Source: JBCDKH01 sp964388485 | GTDB taxonomy: Bacteria > Planctomycetota > Phycisphaerae > Tepidisphaerales > Tepidisphaeraceae | NCBI GenBank assembly: GCA_964388485.1 | Contig: CAYMAS010000037.1 | Coordinates: 1-36,282, forward strand | Length of the DNA: 36,282 nucleotides | Direction of reading: 5' to 3' | In this document: one piece after another, positions 1 through 7,779 of the stretch | Numbering within the stretch: position 1 is the stretch's first letter | Layout of the letters: each line of letters begins with the position of its first letter | Program-made: the position numbers and the translations under genes | The notes under the pieces: generated by a model | Told to the model about the DNA's origin: nothing | Databases searched by the model: none | What the model saw: the letters and a program-made list of their open reading frames with translations, nothing else

Positions 1-2
1 CC

Positions 3-158
3 AAGGGCCGCGAGATGGAGATGCTGCTCAAGGCAATCGTCCACAACACGATGCTCCTGAGGCGTCGCTCACGAGGGTCGAGACAGAGCCGTCGCGACCC
101 CTTTTCTCTGCCCGATCAGAGGGTCGAGACAAAGCCCTCCCGACACCTTTTATCCTAG
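3..158 (+). CDS. possible C-terminal fragment of a transposase-like protein (partial)
   Basis: An open frame enters from the left edge and stops at TAG 156-158. It reads KGREMEMLLKAIVHNTMLL and then a basic tail. The hydrophobic LLKAIVHN helix resembles the end of some DDE transposases, but it is too short for family assignment. The basic tail is encoded by two REP-like repeats (73-151), so the original stop was probably earlier and the tail is acquired. It could also be chance coding; no start is visible in the window. Confidence 0.25.
   Translation, partial: KGREMEMLLKAIVHNTMLLRRRSRGSRQSRRDPFSLPDQRVETKPSRHLLS
73..151. repeat. two REP-like direct repeats of 33 bp
   Basis: Positions 73-105 and 119-151 are copies of one 33-base unit with four differences. 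Both begin GAGGGTCGAGAC and end CCTTTT. Each unit is itself roughly palindromic, opening with GGTCG and closing with CGAC. A similar GGTCGAGAC stretch recurs near 11031. This fits an interspersed REP-like element rather than a gene. Confidence 0.55.
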
Positions 159-254
159 TGTGCCCCATTAATGATGTCCCCATTTCTGCCAGAAAAGATT
201 ATGCCTCCTTTTCTGCCCTTCACTAGCACTCGCGGCACACTGTCTTCCTCGACC

Positions 255-890
255 TCATTCTATTTCTCCCATTTCTGGCTCCACGTCGGGCTCGCCCCAG
301 GCGATGTTTGCTGCAATCTTGGAGAATCCGAACTCATGAAGATGCGAGCTTTCAGGAAGCACGACCACATGCACGTCGAACGGGAGTCTAATCATAACGT
401 CATCATCCACCTTGAGATTGACCGCACTACTGTGCACTGCTTCCTCTCCCGGGAGTAGCGACTTGAAAGATGTAAACTCCTTTTCAACATCGACAACATA
501 ACCGGAGACTTTGCCGAATACAGATATAGTCGATAACGTAGTCAAAGGTCTTACGTAAACGACAACACTATCCGGCCGCTCGTAAGCATAGGCGTAGAGA
601 GAACAGTCTGCAAGGTAGTCGCGACCAAACCTAGAACGAAGAAAGACTGAGATCTCCGGCGAAGGCGTTAAGTCGACGTATGTGAGCGGTTCGTCGTGCG
701 GGGATATCGCGATGCTCAAATGTTTAGAAACAGGCTCGTCAGGATGAACTCGCTGAAGATGTGACAGAGAGTCATTAGGCGAGCACACAGACTCGGGATG
801 CGCTACGCGTGTACAGGCCAACTGACTGCCTGCTAGAGAACCAATAAGAAGCAAGATGCCATTCGATTTCCGGGCCATGATTTGCTTCAT
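255..890 (-). CDS. small exported protein of unknown function
   Basis: I do not recognise this 211-residue protein. It starts MKQIMARKSNGILLLIGSLAGS and then QLAC. The basic start and hydrophobic stretch form a signal peptide, and the cysteine near residue 26 could be a lipidation site, although the preceding residues are not an ideal lipobox. The rest has no low-complexity sequence or obvious domain. A second start at 878 (MARKS) would give a cleaner signal peptide. The gene follows the big dockerin protein on the same strand after about 80 bases, so co-expression is possible. Base composition looks less GC-rich than most of the window, matching the downstream half of its neighbour and suggesting that both arrived together. 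Confidence 0.6.
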   Translation of the reverse strand: MKQIMARKSNGILLLIGSLAGSQLACTRVAHPESVCSPNDSLSHLQRVHPDEPVSKHLSIAISPHDEPLTYVDLTPSPEISVFLRSRFGRDYLADCSLYAYAYERPDSVVVYVRPLTTLSTISVFGKVSGYVVDVEKEFTSFKSLLPGEEAVHSSAVNLKVDDDVMIRLPFDVHVVVLPESSHLHEFGFSKIAANIAWGEPDVEPEMGEIE

Positions 891-971
891 TGTAGATGAA
901 AAAGAATATGCGGCGAGGCCTATCTAGTCGACAGGAATAACAGGAACGCGCTCGTGACTGCCCGCTTGCAA

Positions 972-3900
972 CTATTTCTTGTATGGCCGGAATTGATTCG
1001 CGTTGACAACGACTGGGACTGCAAATATTCCTGCCGAAAACTCGACTGTCGCAGTAAAGTCGTACTGGTAAACGACCGTCATCGTTTTCTTGTTTGGCGA
1101 AAGAAAGGCATCGCCAACAGAGCCGGTGACACGGATAATGACGCCAACGCCGACTTCGTTTACTCCCATCCGCAGTGTCGGTGAAGCATCATCGATAAAA
1201 CGAAAGTCACCATTTCCGTGATTAGCAATAAAGTCGCGAAGAACGGCGGTTCTATCAATATCGTCATTCGCCTTGTAGAACTGCGCACGGATGAATAGCT
1301 CGACGGACATCGCCAGGGTATTAACGAGCTCTTCGCCAGCAATCTTCAGCCAAGCAGCAAACGGAACCTGATCAACAACCTCACCAACCAGTTGCTTCAG
1401 AAAAGCTACTCCGTGATTCTCTTTGACCTTTCCTATCAAGTCGTCGAAAAGACGTTCGACTCGCGGTGAGACAACTTGTGCAGGCCATTCTGCATAATAT
1501 ACATCTGGAGCCACGTCTATCTGGAACACGTCACGGCCTCCAACTTCCGACACCACTTCAATCTCAACCGTACCCGAACGCTTTGGCGTTACCCAGACAT
1601 CGACCTCTCCATTCTCGTCCGTCACACCTACGAAGCGAACCTTTACTCGACCTTCTCTTTGCTCATCCACCGCGTACTGGTCCTCGACGTAGATGCGTCG
1701 GCCGCTGATTGGGCCATCGGGGCCGCTCAACCGACCCTTGAGTCTCAACCCCTCGTCTCCGATCGTAACGCTCCAGCTCTTGACAGAGTCAAAGCTTCCA
1801 TCAGGAGAGGGCTGACCGAGGAGTTGAAACGTGAGGTTGTTATCTGCTGTTGCATCCTCACGATCAACGCCCACGAACGGCTCAAATGCACTGATCCCGC
1901 CAGCAAAGAGGGGAGCCGCGTTACCAGAGTTGGAGTTGCCGAAATCACCACCGCTATCAGCGTAGTCGACTAGCGACCCGGCTACCTCTGTCTCTACCAG
2001 CGCACTGTCTCCAGTATGAGGTACCGTGTGGGAGATCAGACCATTGTTATGAAGGATTGTTGGAAATGGCGAATCAACTTCAACGACACTCTCGCTTACG
2101 ATGGTATATGAGGAGTCGTTGTTTGTTATACTTACCCCCGTAACCGTTCTGACCAAACTCCAGACGATCTGGCCATTCAAACGCACGCTATCGGTGCTAG
2201 ACAATCCGACCATGCCTTCGGCAGCGGCAACAGCTGAGTCGTAAGCGGCGACAGAATCGGCATCGTTCGTATACACCGATAAGAACGTGAGAAAGTACGG
2301 AAGAAGATCACCGTTGCTAAGGATTCCGCCGTAGAAACTCACATGGCTGTGTAAATCATTCAACTCAACCATTTTCGCACTGATTTGATTCCCCTCGTAG
2401 GCCCAGACGAGAGGCGAATAGTCGTTCGCCTGAACGATGTTCTCGCCGACTACGTCTGCAGGACTGACGTCGTTCACATCCTCGGTAGCTGAGTCGCTGT
2501 TCGCCAGTTGGCCACTCGTGACGCCTGCGCCGGCTCCGGAGGTTGCTATGACACGATAAACGTAGCGTTCATTCGGAAGAGGTGGCTGGTCGTGTGCGAC
2601 AGTCGAATTCGGCGGGAACTCGCCGACCAAGCTCCAGTTTTCGCTCGAGTCGGCGCTAAGCCGTCGCTCTACAACGTAGCCCGCTTCGCCGCTGCTTGAA
2701 TCGGTCCACGTTACTTGAACCATGAGACCATCGACGGCTTCAGCATTCACAACATCTGGAGCCTTCACAGGGACGTGAGCCGTTGCGAGGTTGCTCCAAG
2801 CGCTCTCCTTTACAGCGATCAAGCTCTGCATGTCAACCACAACCAATTCACTCCTAACACGAATCTCATAGGATGCATTGTCGTCTAGTTCGGAAAAGGT
2901 GGCAGTCCCGCTCTGGTACTGACCGACGCCAACGTCGTCCGCCAGCACGTCCCATGTCACGCCGCCGTCGGCACTGATTTCTACGCGGTGCTGCGTCACC
3001 GCGGCGTCGTCGTTCTTCCACGTCACCTCGAGTTCGCCCACCTCGACCATCTGTGCCGACACAAGCGTTGGCGTGGCCAGCTCGGGCGTCACGCCATCGC
3101 TCGGCACCGTTGTGATCAGCACAGATCCCGCATCGTCCCGAAGCTCCCCCCGCACGCGATACCCGTAGTCCGCCTGCTCGGCCAGCGTCCCCGGCAGACC
3201 GTCGGCCACCCAATAAGACTGCCAACCATCCACCGTCGCCGCCTCTTGCCAGACGGTGGCCGGGTCGAGCGGGTCGCCCGTCGTGTACTCCACAACCGCG
3301 TGCGTCTGGCCGTAGCCGACCAGTTCCCAGGACACGTAGACCCTGCCATCATCGAGGAAGTCAGCCGACACGTTCTGCAACTCGTGGAGCTGCGTCGTCG
3401 CCGTCGCGTCATCCGTCCACGGGCTGTTGCCGCCGGCGTCGGTGAAGGCGCGGACGTCGTACCAGTACTCGGTCCCGTCGAACAGGCCCGCGTCTTTGTA
3501 CGAGGCATCGTCTACCCACGGGTCGGCCGGATCCTCGCGTACCTCCGTCACCAACTCATACTGATCCTTGCCGCCGAGGGAGCGGTAGATACGAAAGCCG
3601 TCAAACGTGCCAGTCGCCGGCAGATCCCACTCCAGGAGGATGCTGTCGGTTCCGGCGTAGTGAGCCACGACCTCGCCCGGACGGCTCGGCGGGGCTTCGA
3701 GGTTGCGGCTATAGTTGTTCCGCATCGCCGTGTAGTCTGACAGGCTTACGGTGCCGTCGCCATCGGCGTCGCCGGTTGCGAACGTCCGGCCTGTCAGGCC
3801 GAAGTTGTTCCGGTAAATCGTGAAGTCGGCGAGATCGACGGTACGGTCGCGGTTGAAGTCGCCGTTGAGGAAGTACAAACCACGCTCGTCGGGTGTGATC

Positions 3901-4484
3901 GTGCCGTCGCTGTCGAGGTCCACATCATTAACGCGACTCTCGCGGTGCGTAATTACCAACGGGTCGCCGAGCAGATCGGCGACGCCGCCGGACCAGACCG
4001 TGATTGCGTAGTTGCCGTCCGGCAGATAGCTCGGGCTGTCGAAATGACCGTCGATCAGATCCACACTAAAAGAATCCGGATGTAGCGGATCGTAATTGAC
4101 CGTCCACCCGCCGGGTAATGCATCGCGAAGCGTCAGGTTCTCGACCGTCACGTCAGCCACGCCGAGCGTCGCAGAGTCGAAGTCGGCCGATAACTCGACC
4201 TCAAATTCATGGACCGGATCGTCCGGCTCAAACCCGACTGCATCCACAGCAAGCGCGAGCAGTCGGCGGGGTTCGAGCCGTTCGGTGAAGGCGAAGCGGG
4301 GGGTGGTGCGGGGGGTGGTGGAGGCGTCAGGCCGTACGATTGTCGGGTGGTTCCCCACGCTTGCGACCGTACCAGGGGGAGCAGGTGGTGCAAGGGGATC
4401 TCGATGCGACATCGCGTCGCGGCGTGGCGATGGTGCTGTCGTCCGAACACTGATCGGGCAGGTGTGCGTTTTGAGCGTTAACAT
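972..4484 (-). CDS. giant secreted protein with LEPRRLLA motif, dockerin and fibronectin III domains
   Basis: Predicted cell-surface or extracellular protein of about 1,170 residues. From the chosen start (ATG 4484, preceded by GAGG eight bases upstream) it shows: LEPRRLLA at residues 70-77, a motif common near the N terminus of exported planctomycete proteins; an Ig-like/cadherin-like segment; a type I dockerin pair of calcium loops at about 205-260 (GDFNRDRTVDLADF and GDADGDGTVSLSDY); then about four fibronectin III-type repeats (about 265-700); and a unique C-terminal half. That half includes a stretch like a bacterial Ig/carboxypeptidase-regulatory domain (VRFVGVTDENGEVDVWV). The dockerin sits near the N terminus rather than at the end. 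Other possible starts are GTG 4559 and ATG 4412. From about 2950 down to 972 the coding sequence is visibly less GC-rich than the dockerin/FnIII part, suggesting a chimera. Ligand or function unknown. Confidence 0.85.
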   Translation of the reverse strand: MLTLKTHTCPISVRTTAPSPRRDAMSHRDPLAPPAPPGTVASVGNHPTIVRPDASTTPRTTPRFAFTERLEPRRLLALAVDAVGFEPDDPVHEFEVELSADFDSATLGVADVTVENLTLRDALPGGWTVNYDPLHPDSFSVDLIDGHFDSPSYLPDGNYAITVWSGGVADLLGDPLVITHRESRVNDVDLDSDGTITPDERGLYFLNGDFNRDRTVDLADFTIYRNNFGLTGRTFATGDADGDGTVSLSDYTAMRNNYSRNLEAPPSRPGEVVAHYAGTDSILLEWDLPATGTFDGFRIYRSLGGKDQYELVTEVREDPADPWVDDASYKDAGLFDGTEYWYDVRAFTDAGGNSPWTDDATATTQLHELQNVSADFLDDGRVYVSWELVGYGQTHAVVEYTTGDPLDPATVWQEAATVDGWQSYWVADGLPGTLAEQADYGYRVRGELRDDAGSVLITTVPSDGVTPELATPTLVSAQMVEVGELEVTWKNDDAAVTQHRVEISADGGVTWDVLADDVGVGQYQSGTATFSELDDNASYEIRVRSELVVVDMQSLIAVKESAWSNLATAHVPVKAPDVVNAEAVDGLMVQVTWTDSSSGEAGYVVERRLSADSSENWSLVGEFPPNSTVAHDQPPLPNERYVYRVIATSGAGAGVTSGQLANSDSATEDVNDVSPADVVGENIVQANDYSPLVWAYEGNQISAKMVELNDLHSHVSFYGGILSNGDLLPYFLTFLSVYTNDADSVAAYDSAVAAAEGMVGLSSTDSVRLNGQIVWSLVRTVTGVSITNNDSSYTIVSESVVEVDSPFPTILHNNGLISHTVPHTGDSALVETEVAGSLVDYADSGGDFGNSNSGNAAPLFAGGISAFEPFVGVDREDATADNNLTFQLLGQPSPDGSFDSVKSWSVTIGDEGLRLKGRLSGPDGPISGRRIYVEDQYAVDEQREGRVKVRFVGVTDENGEVDVWVTPKRSGTVEIEVVSEVGGRDVFQIDVAPDVYYAEWPAQVVSPRVERLFDDLIGKVKENHGVAFLKQLVGEVVDQVPFAAWLKIAGEELVNTLAMSVELFIRAQFYKANDDIDRTAVLRDFIANHGNGDFRFIDDASPTLRMGVNEVGVGVIIRVTGSVGDAFLSPNKKTMTVVYQYDFTATVEFSAGIFAVPVVVNANQFRPYKK

Positions 4485-4735
4485 CGAGTGAGCCTCGACC
4501 GTGAAGGACGAGCGCCTGCCGATGGATTGGCATCGTATGTAGTGAAACACCTGCCTCACGGTCGAAGCTCGTCACGGAGCATCGGACTCTTTAAGTAACG
4601 ATGCGGTAGAGCGCTGTTCGTGTCTTGCCTGTGAACCGGTCCACGATGCCCGATGGGCATGCGTGTTGGGTTCGTTCTGCAGGGTTCACATCTGCTGGTA
4701 AGGAAGGGAACCACGTTCATCGAGAAGTTGAGCCC

Positions 4736-5176
4736 TCGGGTGCGGGGGCTGGTTGCTCGGGTGCGGGGGCTGGTTGCTCGGGTGCGGGGGCTGCTTACTC
4801 GGGTGCGGAGGCTTCGGCAACCGGTCGAACGTCATCGGCGACGGGTGTGCGACGTTCCTCCACCGGTCGAAGAAGTCTCCAGATCGGTGGAGTGATGGGT
4901 TCGACCGGTCCTGGAAGCTCGTCGACCGGTGCGGAGACTCATTCGACCGGTGCGGAGACTTTCTTTACCGGTGCGGAGACTTTCTCGACCGGTCGGGGAA
5001 CTTTCCGTACCGGTCGGGGAACTTTCCGTACCGGTCGGGGAACTTTCTTTACCGGTAGATTTTGCTGATGGACCGGTGCGGAGCCAGCTGCGCCGGGTGG
5101 ACGAAGCGGCAGGGGCGTCCGATAGACGGGCCGGTGGGGTGGATAACGCGGGTCCGGCGTCCGATAGCCGGCGGGC
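4736..5176. repeat. 21-bp periodic tandem array, about 21 units
   Basis: A core of the form TCGGGT or ACCGGT, usually followed by GCGG or CGGG, recurs every 21 bases without a slip. Core starts are 4736, 4757, 4778, 4799, 4820, 4841, 4862, 4883, 4904, 4925, 4946, 4967, 4988, 5009, 5030, 5051 and 5072, with a weaker one at 5093. From 5093 to 5176 the period persists as a 42-base double unit (GCGTCCGATAG at 5115 and again at 5157). The middle units carry GGAGACTTTCT or GGGAACTTTCC. Because 21 is a multiple of three, several frames on both strands stay open and would give seven-residue repeats such as STGAETF. The longest forward frame is 4625-5068. I see no good start signal that would make it a gene. 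It may be a non-coding repeat or a heptapeptide-repeat protein. Confidence 0.9.
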
Positions 5177-5462
5177 GTACATCGGCACCGTGCGGCTTGG
5201 GTGCCGGCTGGAAGACGCAAGCACCTCAGAGCCGAGTGCAAGGACGGGAAACATGCGCGACGTGTCGCGCGAGGTCGATGCTCCGCAGGACGATCTGCGT
5301 CCGAGTCGCGGCGCTAGCAGGCGTGGCGGGCCCGATTCTATTGGACGCCCGTCGCGGGGGTGAGCGGCCGCTCGTGGCGGATCGGGCAGGGCAGGGGCGG
5401 AGGCGTGGTTCTTGTCGGACGTGCCACGGGACAGGCGATGGACTTGGTTGCGTCGTGTCGGC
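5177..5462. other. intergenic stretch between the 21-bp array and the IS, no gene seen
   Basis: Open frames here only continue those of the repeat array or read basic, low-complexity protein. I found no domain, ribosome binding site or RNA gene. It separates the array from the left end of the insertion sequence. Confidence 0.5.
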
Positions 5463-5490
5463 TCGTGCCACGATCTTCAGGGCTTTATGC
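5463..5490 (+). repeat. left terminal inverted repeat of the IS
   Basis: 28 bases, differing from the reverse complement of 6513-6540 at only one base (C for G at the sixth position). It contains the transposase stop TAA (minus strand, 5487-5485). Confidence 0.85.
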
Positions 5491-6493
5491 ACGGCACCGC
5501 TGCCGCTGGAGTCGGTCCCGGCAGAGGCGGGCGATGATCTTGCCCTTGACGAACGGCTCGACCCGATGGCCCCGCGTCCACGGCGGCAGCGTGATCAACC
5601 CGCCGCCGTAGTTGCACAGGTTCGCGAAGTGCGTCTCGATCTGCCGACGCGTCGCAAGCAGCCGACGCAGGAACCCATCCGGCTCCGCCAGCCGGTCGAT
5701 CGTCTCGATGCGCCCCCACCACGACGGCTGCCGCGGTCCCGGCGGACCGGCTGGCAGCCGCGGAAGCGACGCGGCGTTACGAGCCGGTGGCCGCCTTGGG
5801 CCGCCAGGTCGTGCAGCTTGTTGGTGTCGTAGAAGGCGTCGGCCAGGAGGTAGCCAGGGTCGGGCAGATCGGCGATGAGATCGCTCGCGACACGCCGCTC
5901 GTCGATGCCGAGACCGGTCACCTTCATCGCGACAGGGCGGCTGGTTTTGCCGTAGATCGCGTGGAGTTTGTAGCCGCGGTTCTTGCCGCCAGTTGCGGTT
6001 CTTGCCGCCGGCCCCCCGGCCGAAGGTGGCGTCGCGGTCGGTGCTGTGGCGGCTGACGGGCAGGGGCTTGCCAGGACGAGGCGAAGCCTGTCCCGTCGAG
6101 GCGACGAACGAGGTCGCCGATGCCGCCTCCTTCGGCGTCGTCGAGCAACAGCAGCAAGGCGTCGAGCATGCGTCGGGTTTGCGGCCTGCGCAGCCGCCGG
6201 CTCAGGGTCGACTGGTCGGGCATGACGGCCGGCGGCTTGATGCCTCGCCAGTTGCGTTTGTCGAGCGCCCACGTCACCGGGCGGTCGCACAGGACCGACC
6301 AGAGGTAGACGCGCAGGACGCGTGAGGTGGGGTGGCAGAAGGGCTCGTCGCGGAAGGTGCGTTGCTGTTGCAGACGAGCCAGTGCGGCGGATACGGTGGG
6401 CCAGAGTTCGCGTTCGATGATGGGGCCTTGTGCGTTGAATGACGTGGCAAGTAAGTCAAACCCCATCATCGACGCGAACGACCTGCCGCGCAA
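5485..6493 (-). pseudogene. DDE transposase, broken by three frame lesions
   Basis: The conserved protein runs through three frames. The N-terminal frame (from TTG 6493 or ATG 6469, MMGFDLLATSFN) carries the helix-turn-helix-like part and the first catalytic Asp (RRLDGTG). The frame then changes near 6080. A second change comes from a 19-base tandem duplication at 5976-6009 (GCGGTTCTTGCCGCC twice), within the GGKNRGYKLHAIYG region. The middle frame carries the second Asp (LLADAFYDTNKLHDLA). A third change near 5710-5730, at a run of C on the plus strand, leads to the C-terminal frame with the catalytic Glu (RRQIETHFANL) and ends at 5485. All three DDE residues survive in sequence, but no single frame encodes them together. 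Programmed frameshifting could explain one lesion, not three. Confidence 0.85.
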
Positions 6494-6512
6494 CGGCTTA
6501 CCTCAGCAGGGC

Positions 6513-6540
6513 GCATAAAGCCCTGAAGATCGTGCCACGA
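6513..6540 (-). repeat. right terminal inverted repeat of the IS
   Basis: 28 bases pairing with 5463-5490. It lies 20 bases upstream of the TTG (6493) that could start the transposase. Confidence 0.85.
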
Positions 6541-6660
6541 ATGGCATGGCCCGGGCAGCCCTGGTCGCTCCAGCCGGTCCTACGCAAAGCCGATATAGGG
6601 AGCATGCACCATTCGATTCAGACGACGATGTAGGCAGTCGGCGGGCTTCGGCCGCGGGGT

Positions 6661-7552
6661 GGGGTCGGGCGGGACTTCCGCATCCGCGAGGCGACGGAGG
6701 ACGATCTGCCGTGGATCGATTCGATGCAGAAGCAGCACCGCGAGCAGCTGGGCTTTTTGCCGATGATGGCGTTGAAGGGCAAGCTGGCGAAGGGGGAGGT
6801 GTTGATTGCAGAAGTACCGAGTGTGACGGAAGTACCGAGTAGTGAGTACCGAGTAGCGAGTGGTCAGATTCCGGATCGGGCATTCAGTACTCAATACTCA
6901 TCACTCGGTACTTCCGCGTCCTCGCATGCACATCCTGTGGCAGCGCCGGGTGAATGCGGATGATGCTCATCCTTACTGGTATCCGCATCAGACGCGTGGC
7001 GGGTCGATTCGGGAGGAGCGGTTGATCTTCCCGCTGACGCCGGGCGAGTCGTGGGAGTCGGCCAAGCCGATCGTGTTGCCGGAGGATTGCCGTAAGCCGG
7101 CGGCCCTCGTGGCGGCGGAGCAGAAGCAGTTGGAGATGGCTAAGGCCGAGAAGCGCGAGAAGGCCAAGCAGCGTCGGGCGGAGCGTGAGGCGGTGAAGCA
7201 GGCGGCGGAGCCGGTCTATCGAACGGTGGTCATTGCCGGGAAACTGAAGAAGATCCGGCTGCAGAAACCGCAGCAGGCGCAGACGTCCTTGGCGGTTGCG
7301 GAGCCGGCGACGGCGGGGAAAGTGGAGAAGGTCGAGCTGAAGAAGGTGAAGAAGCCGGTGTTGAAGCACGAGAAGAACGCCATCGCGTTCTGTCGGGAGT
7401 TGCGGGATCGTTGGCAACAGCGTGTGACGCAGGAGCCGTGGATGGTCCAGGGCAGAGGCAAGTACGACGTCTCGCGGCAGTTGTCGGATCAGGGGGCGAG
7501 GGCACTGCCGATGCCGGAGGTCGCCGAGACGCGCCTGCTGGAAGCGGCGTGA
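6661..7552 (+). pseudogene. GNAT-type acetyltransferase remnant with its core replaced by a hairpin element
   Basis: The first part (6661-6816) reads RDFRIREATEDDLPWIDSMQ then KLAKGEVLIAE, which looks like the start of a GNAT N-acetyltransferase. No ATG, GTG or TTG lies between the upstream stop TAG (6631) and the conserved region. The acetyl-CoA binding core (usually Q/RxxGxG/A) is missing; a palindromic insert (6811-6914) sits in its place. In another frame the second part (ATG 6926 to 7552) continues with MHILWQRRVN, DDAHPYWYPHQTRGG and IREERLIFPLTPGESWES, which I take to be the region following the acetyltransferase core in this planctomycete family. A Lys/Ala/Glu-rich linker and a conserved-looking tail (AIAFCRELRDRW, RGKYDVSRQL) come next. 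The second part could be expressed as a free-standing 208-residue protein from ATG 6926, but it would lack catalytic residues. Confidence 0.6.
6829..6914. repeat. palindromic REP-like element within the GNAT remnant
   Basis: The left arm 6829-6855 (starts GAAGTACCGAGT) pairs with the right arm 6888-6914 (ends ACTCGGTACTTC), 27 bases with about four mismatches and a 32-base loop. A further copy of GAAGTACCGAGT lies just before at 6811. It is made of GAGTA-type short repeats and falls exactly where the acetyltransferase core should be. Confidence 0.7.
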
Positions 7553-7632
7553 TGGTTGCGTACTGGGAAGGAGTCAAGAGTCGTCGCCCCCGCCCCCACC
7601 CTCGCAGTAAGGCTTAGGACCGGTCAATCACT

Positions 7633-7694
7633 CGTAGGGTGGGCTTCAGCCCACCATCCGCGCTGCCTGATGATGGGCTGAAGCCCACCCTACG
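7633..7694. repeat. REP-like hairpin, possible terminator
   Basis: 7633-7657 and 7670-7694 are inverted copies of 25 bases with one mismatch, each containing GGGTGGGCTTCAGCCCA or its complement, around a 12-base loop. Each arm is itself partly self-complementary. The 16-base GCTTCAGCCCACCATC recurs at 11052-11067, so this is a dispersed repeat. Lying between the GNAT remnant and the exchanger gene, it may also stop transcription. Confidence 0.8.
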
Positions 7695-7779
7695 TCACTT
7701 AGGATGCTGCAGATGGGGTGGCGGGCGGTGGGAAGATCGGAGGTAGCCAGTTGCACCGTCGTCTGCGACGGTTTGGATC

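Larger units (their letters stand above)
5463..6540 (-). mobile_element. degenerate insertion sequence, IS5-like, with 28-bp terminal inverted repeats
   Basis: The left end 5463-5490 and right end 6513-6540 are inverted copies matching at 27 of 28 bases (both contain CACGATCTTCAGGGCTTTAT on the plus or minus strand). Between them lies one broken DDE transposase on the minus strand, whose stop falls inside the left inverted repeat. I could not see a convincing target-site duplication. The element is about 1.08 kb, a usual size for the IS5 group, but the family assignment is by resemblance only. Confidence 0.85.

Noticed and set aside
4625..5068. Repeat-protein gene in the forward frame
   Set aside because: No ribosome binding site or domain; other frames are equally open because the period is a multiple of three. 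Kept as a possibility inside the repeat entry.
4736..5176. CRISPR array
   Set aside because: Units are 21 bases with no spacers between them, and no cas genes are nearby.
5463..6540. Active transposon using programmed frameshifting
   Set aside because: Three separate frame changes, one caused by a visible 19-base duplication, exceed what programmed frameshifting explains.
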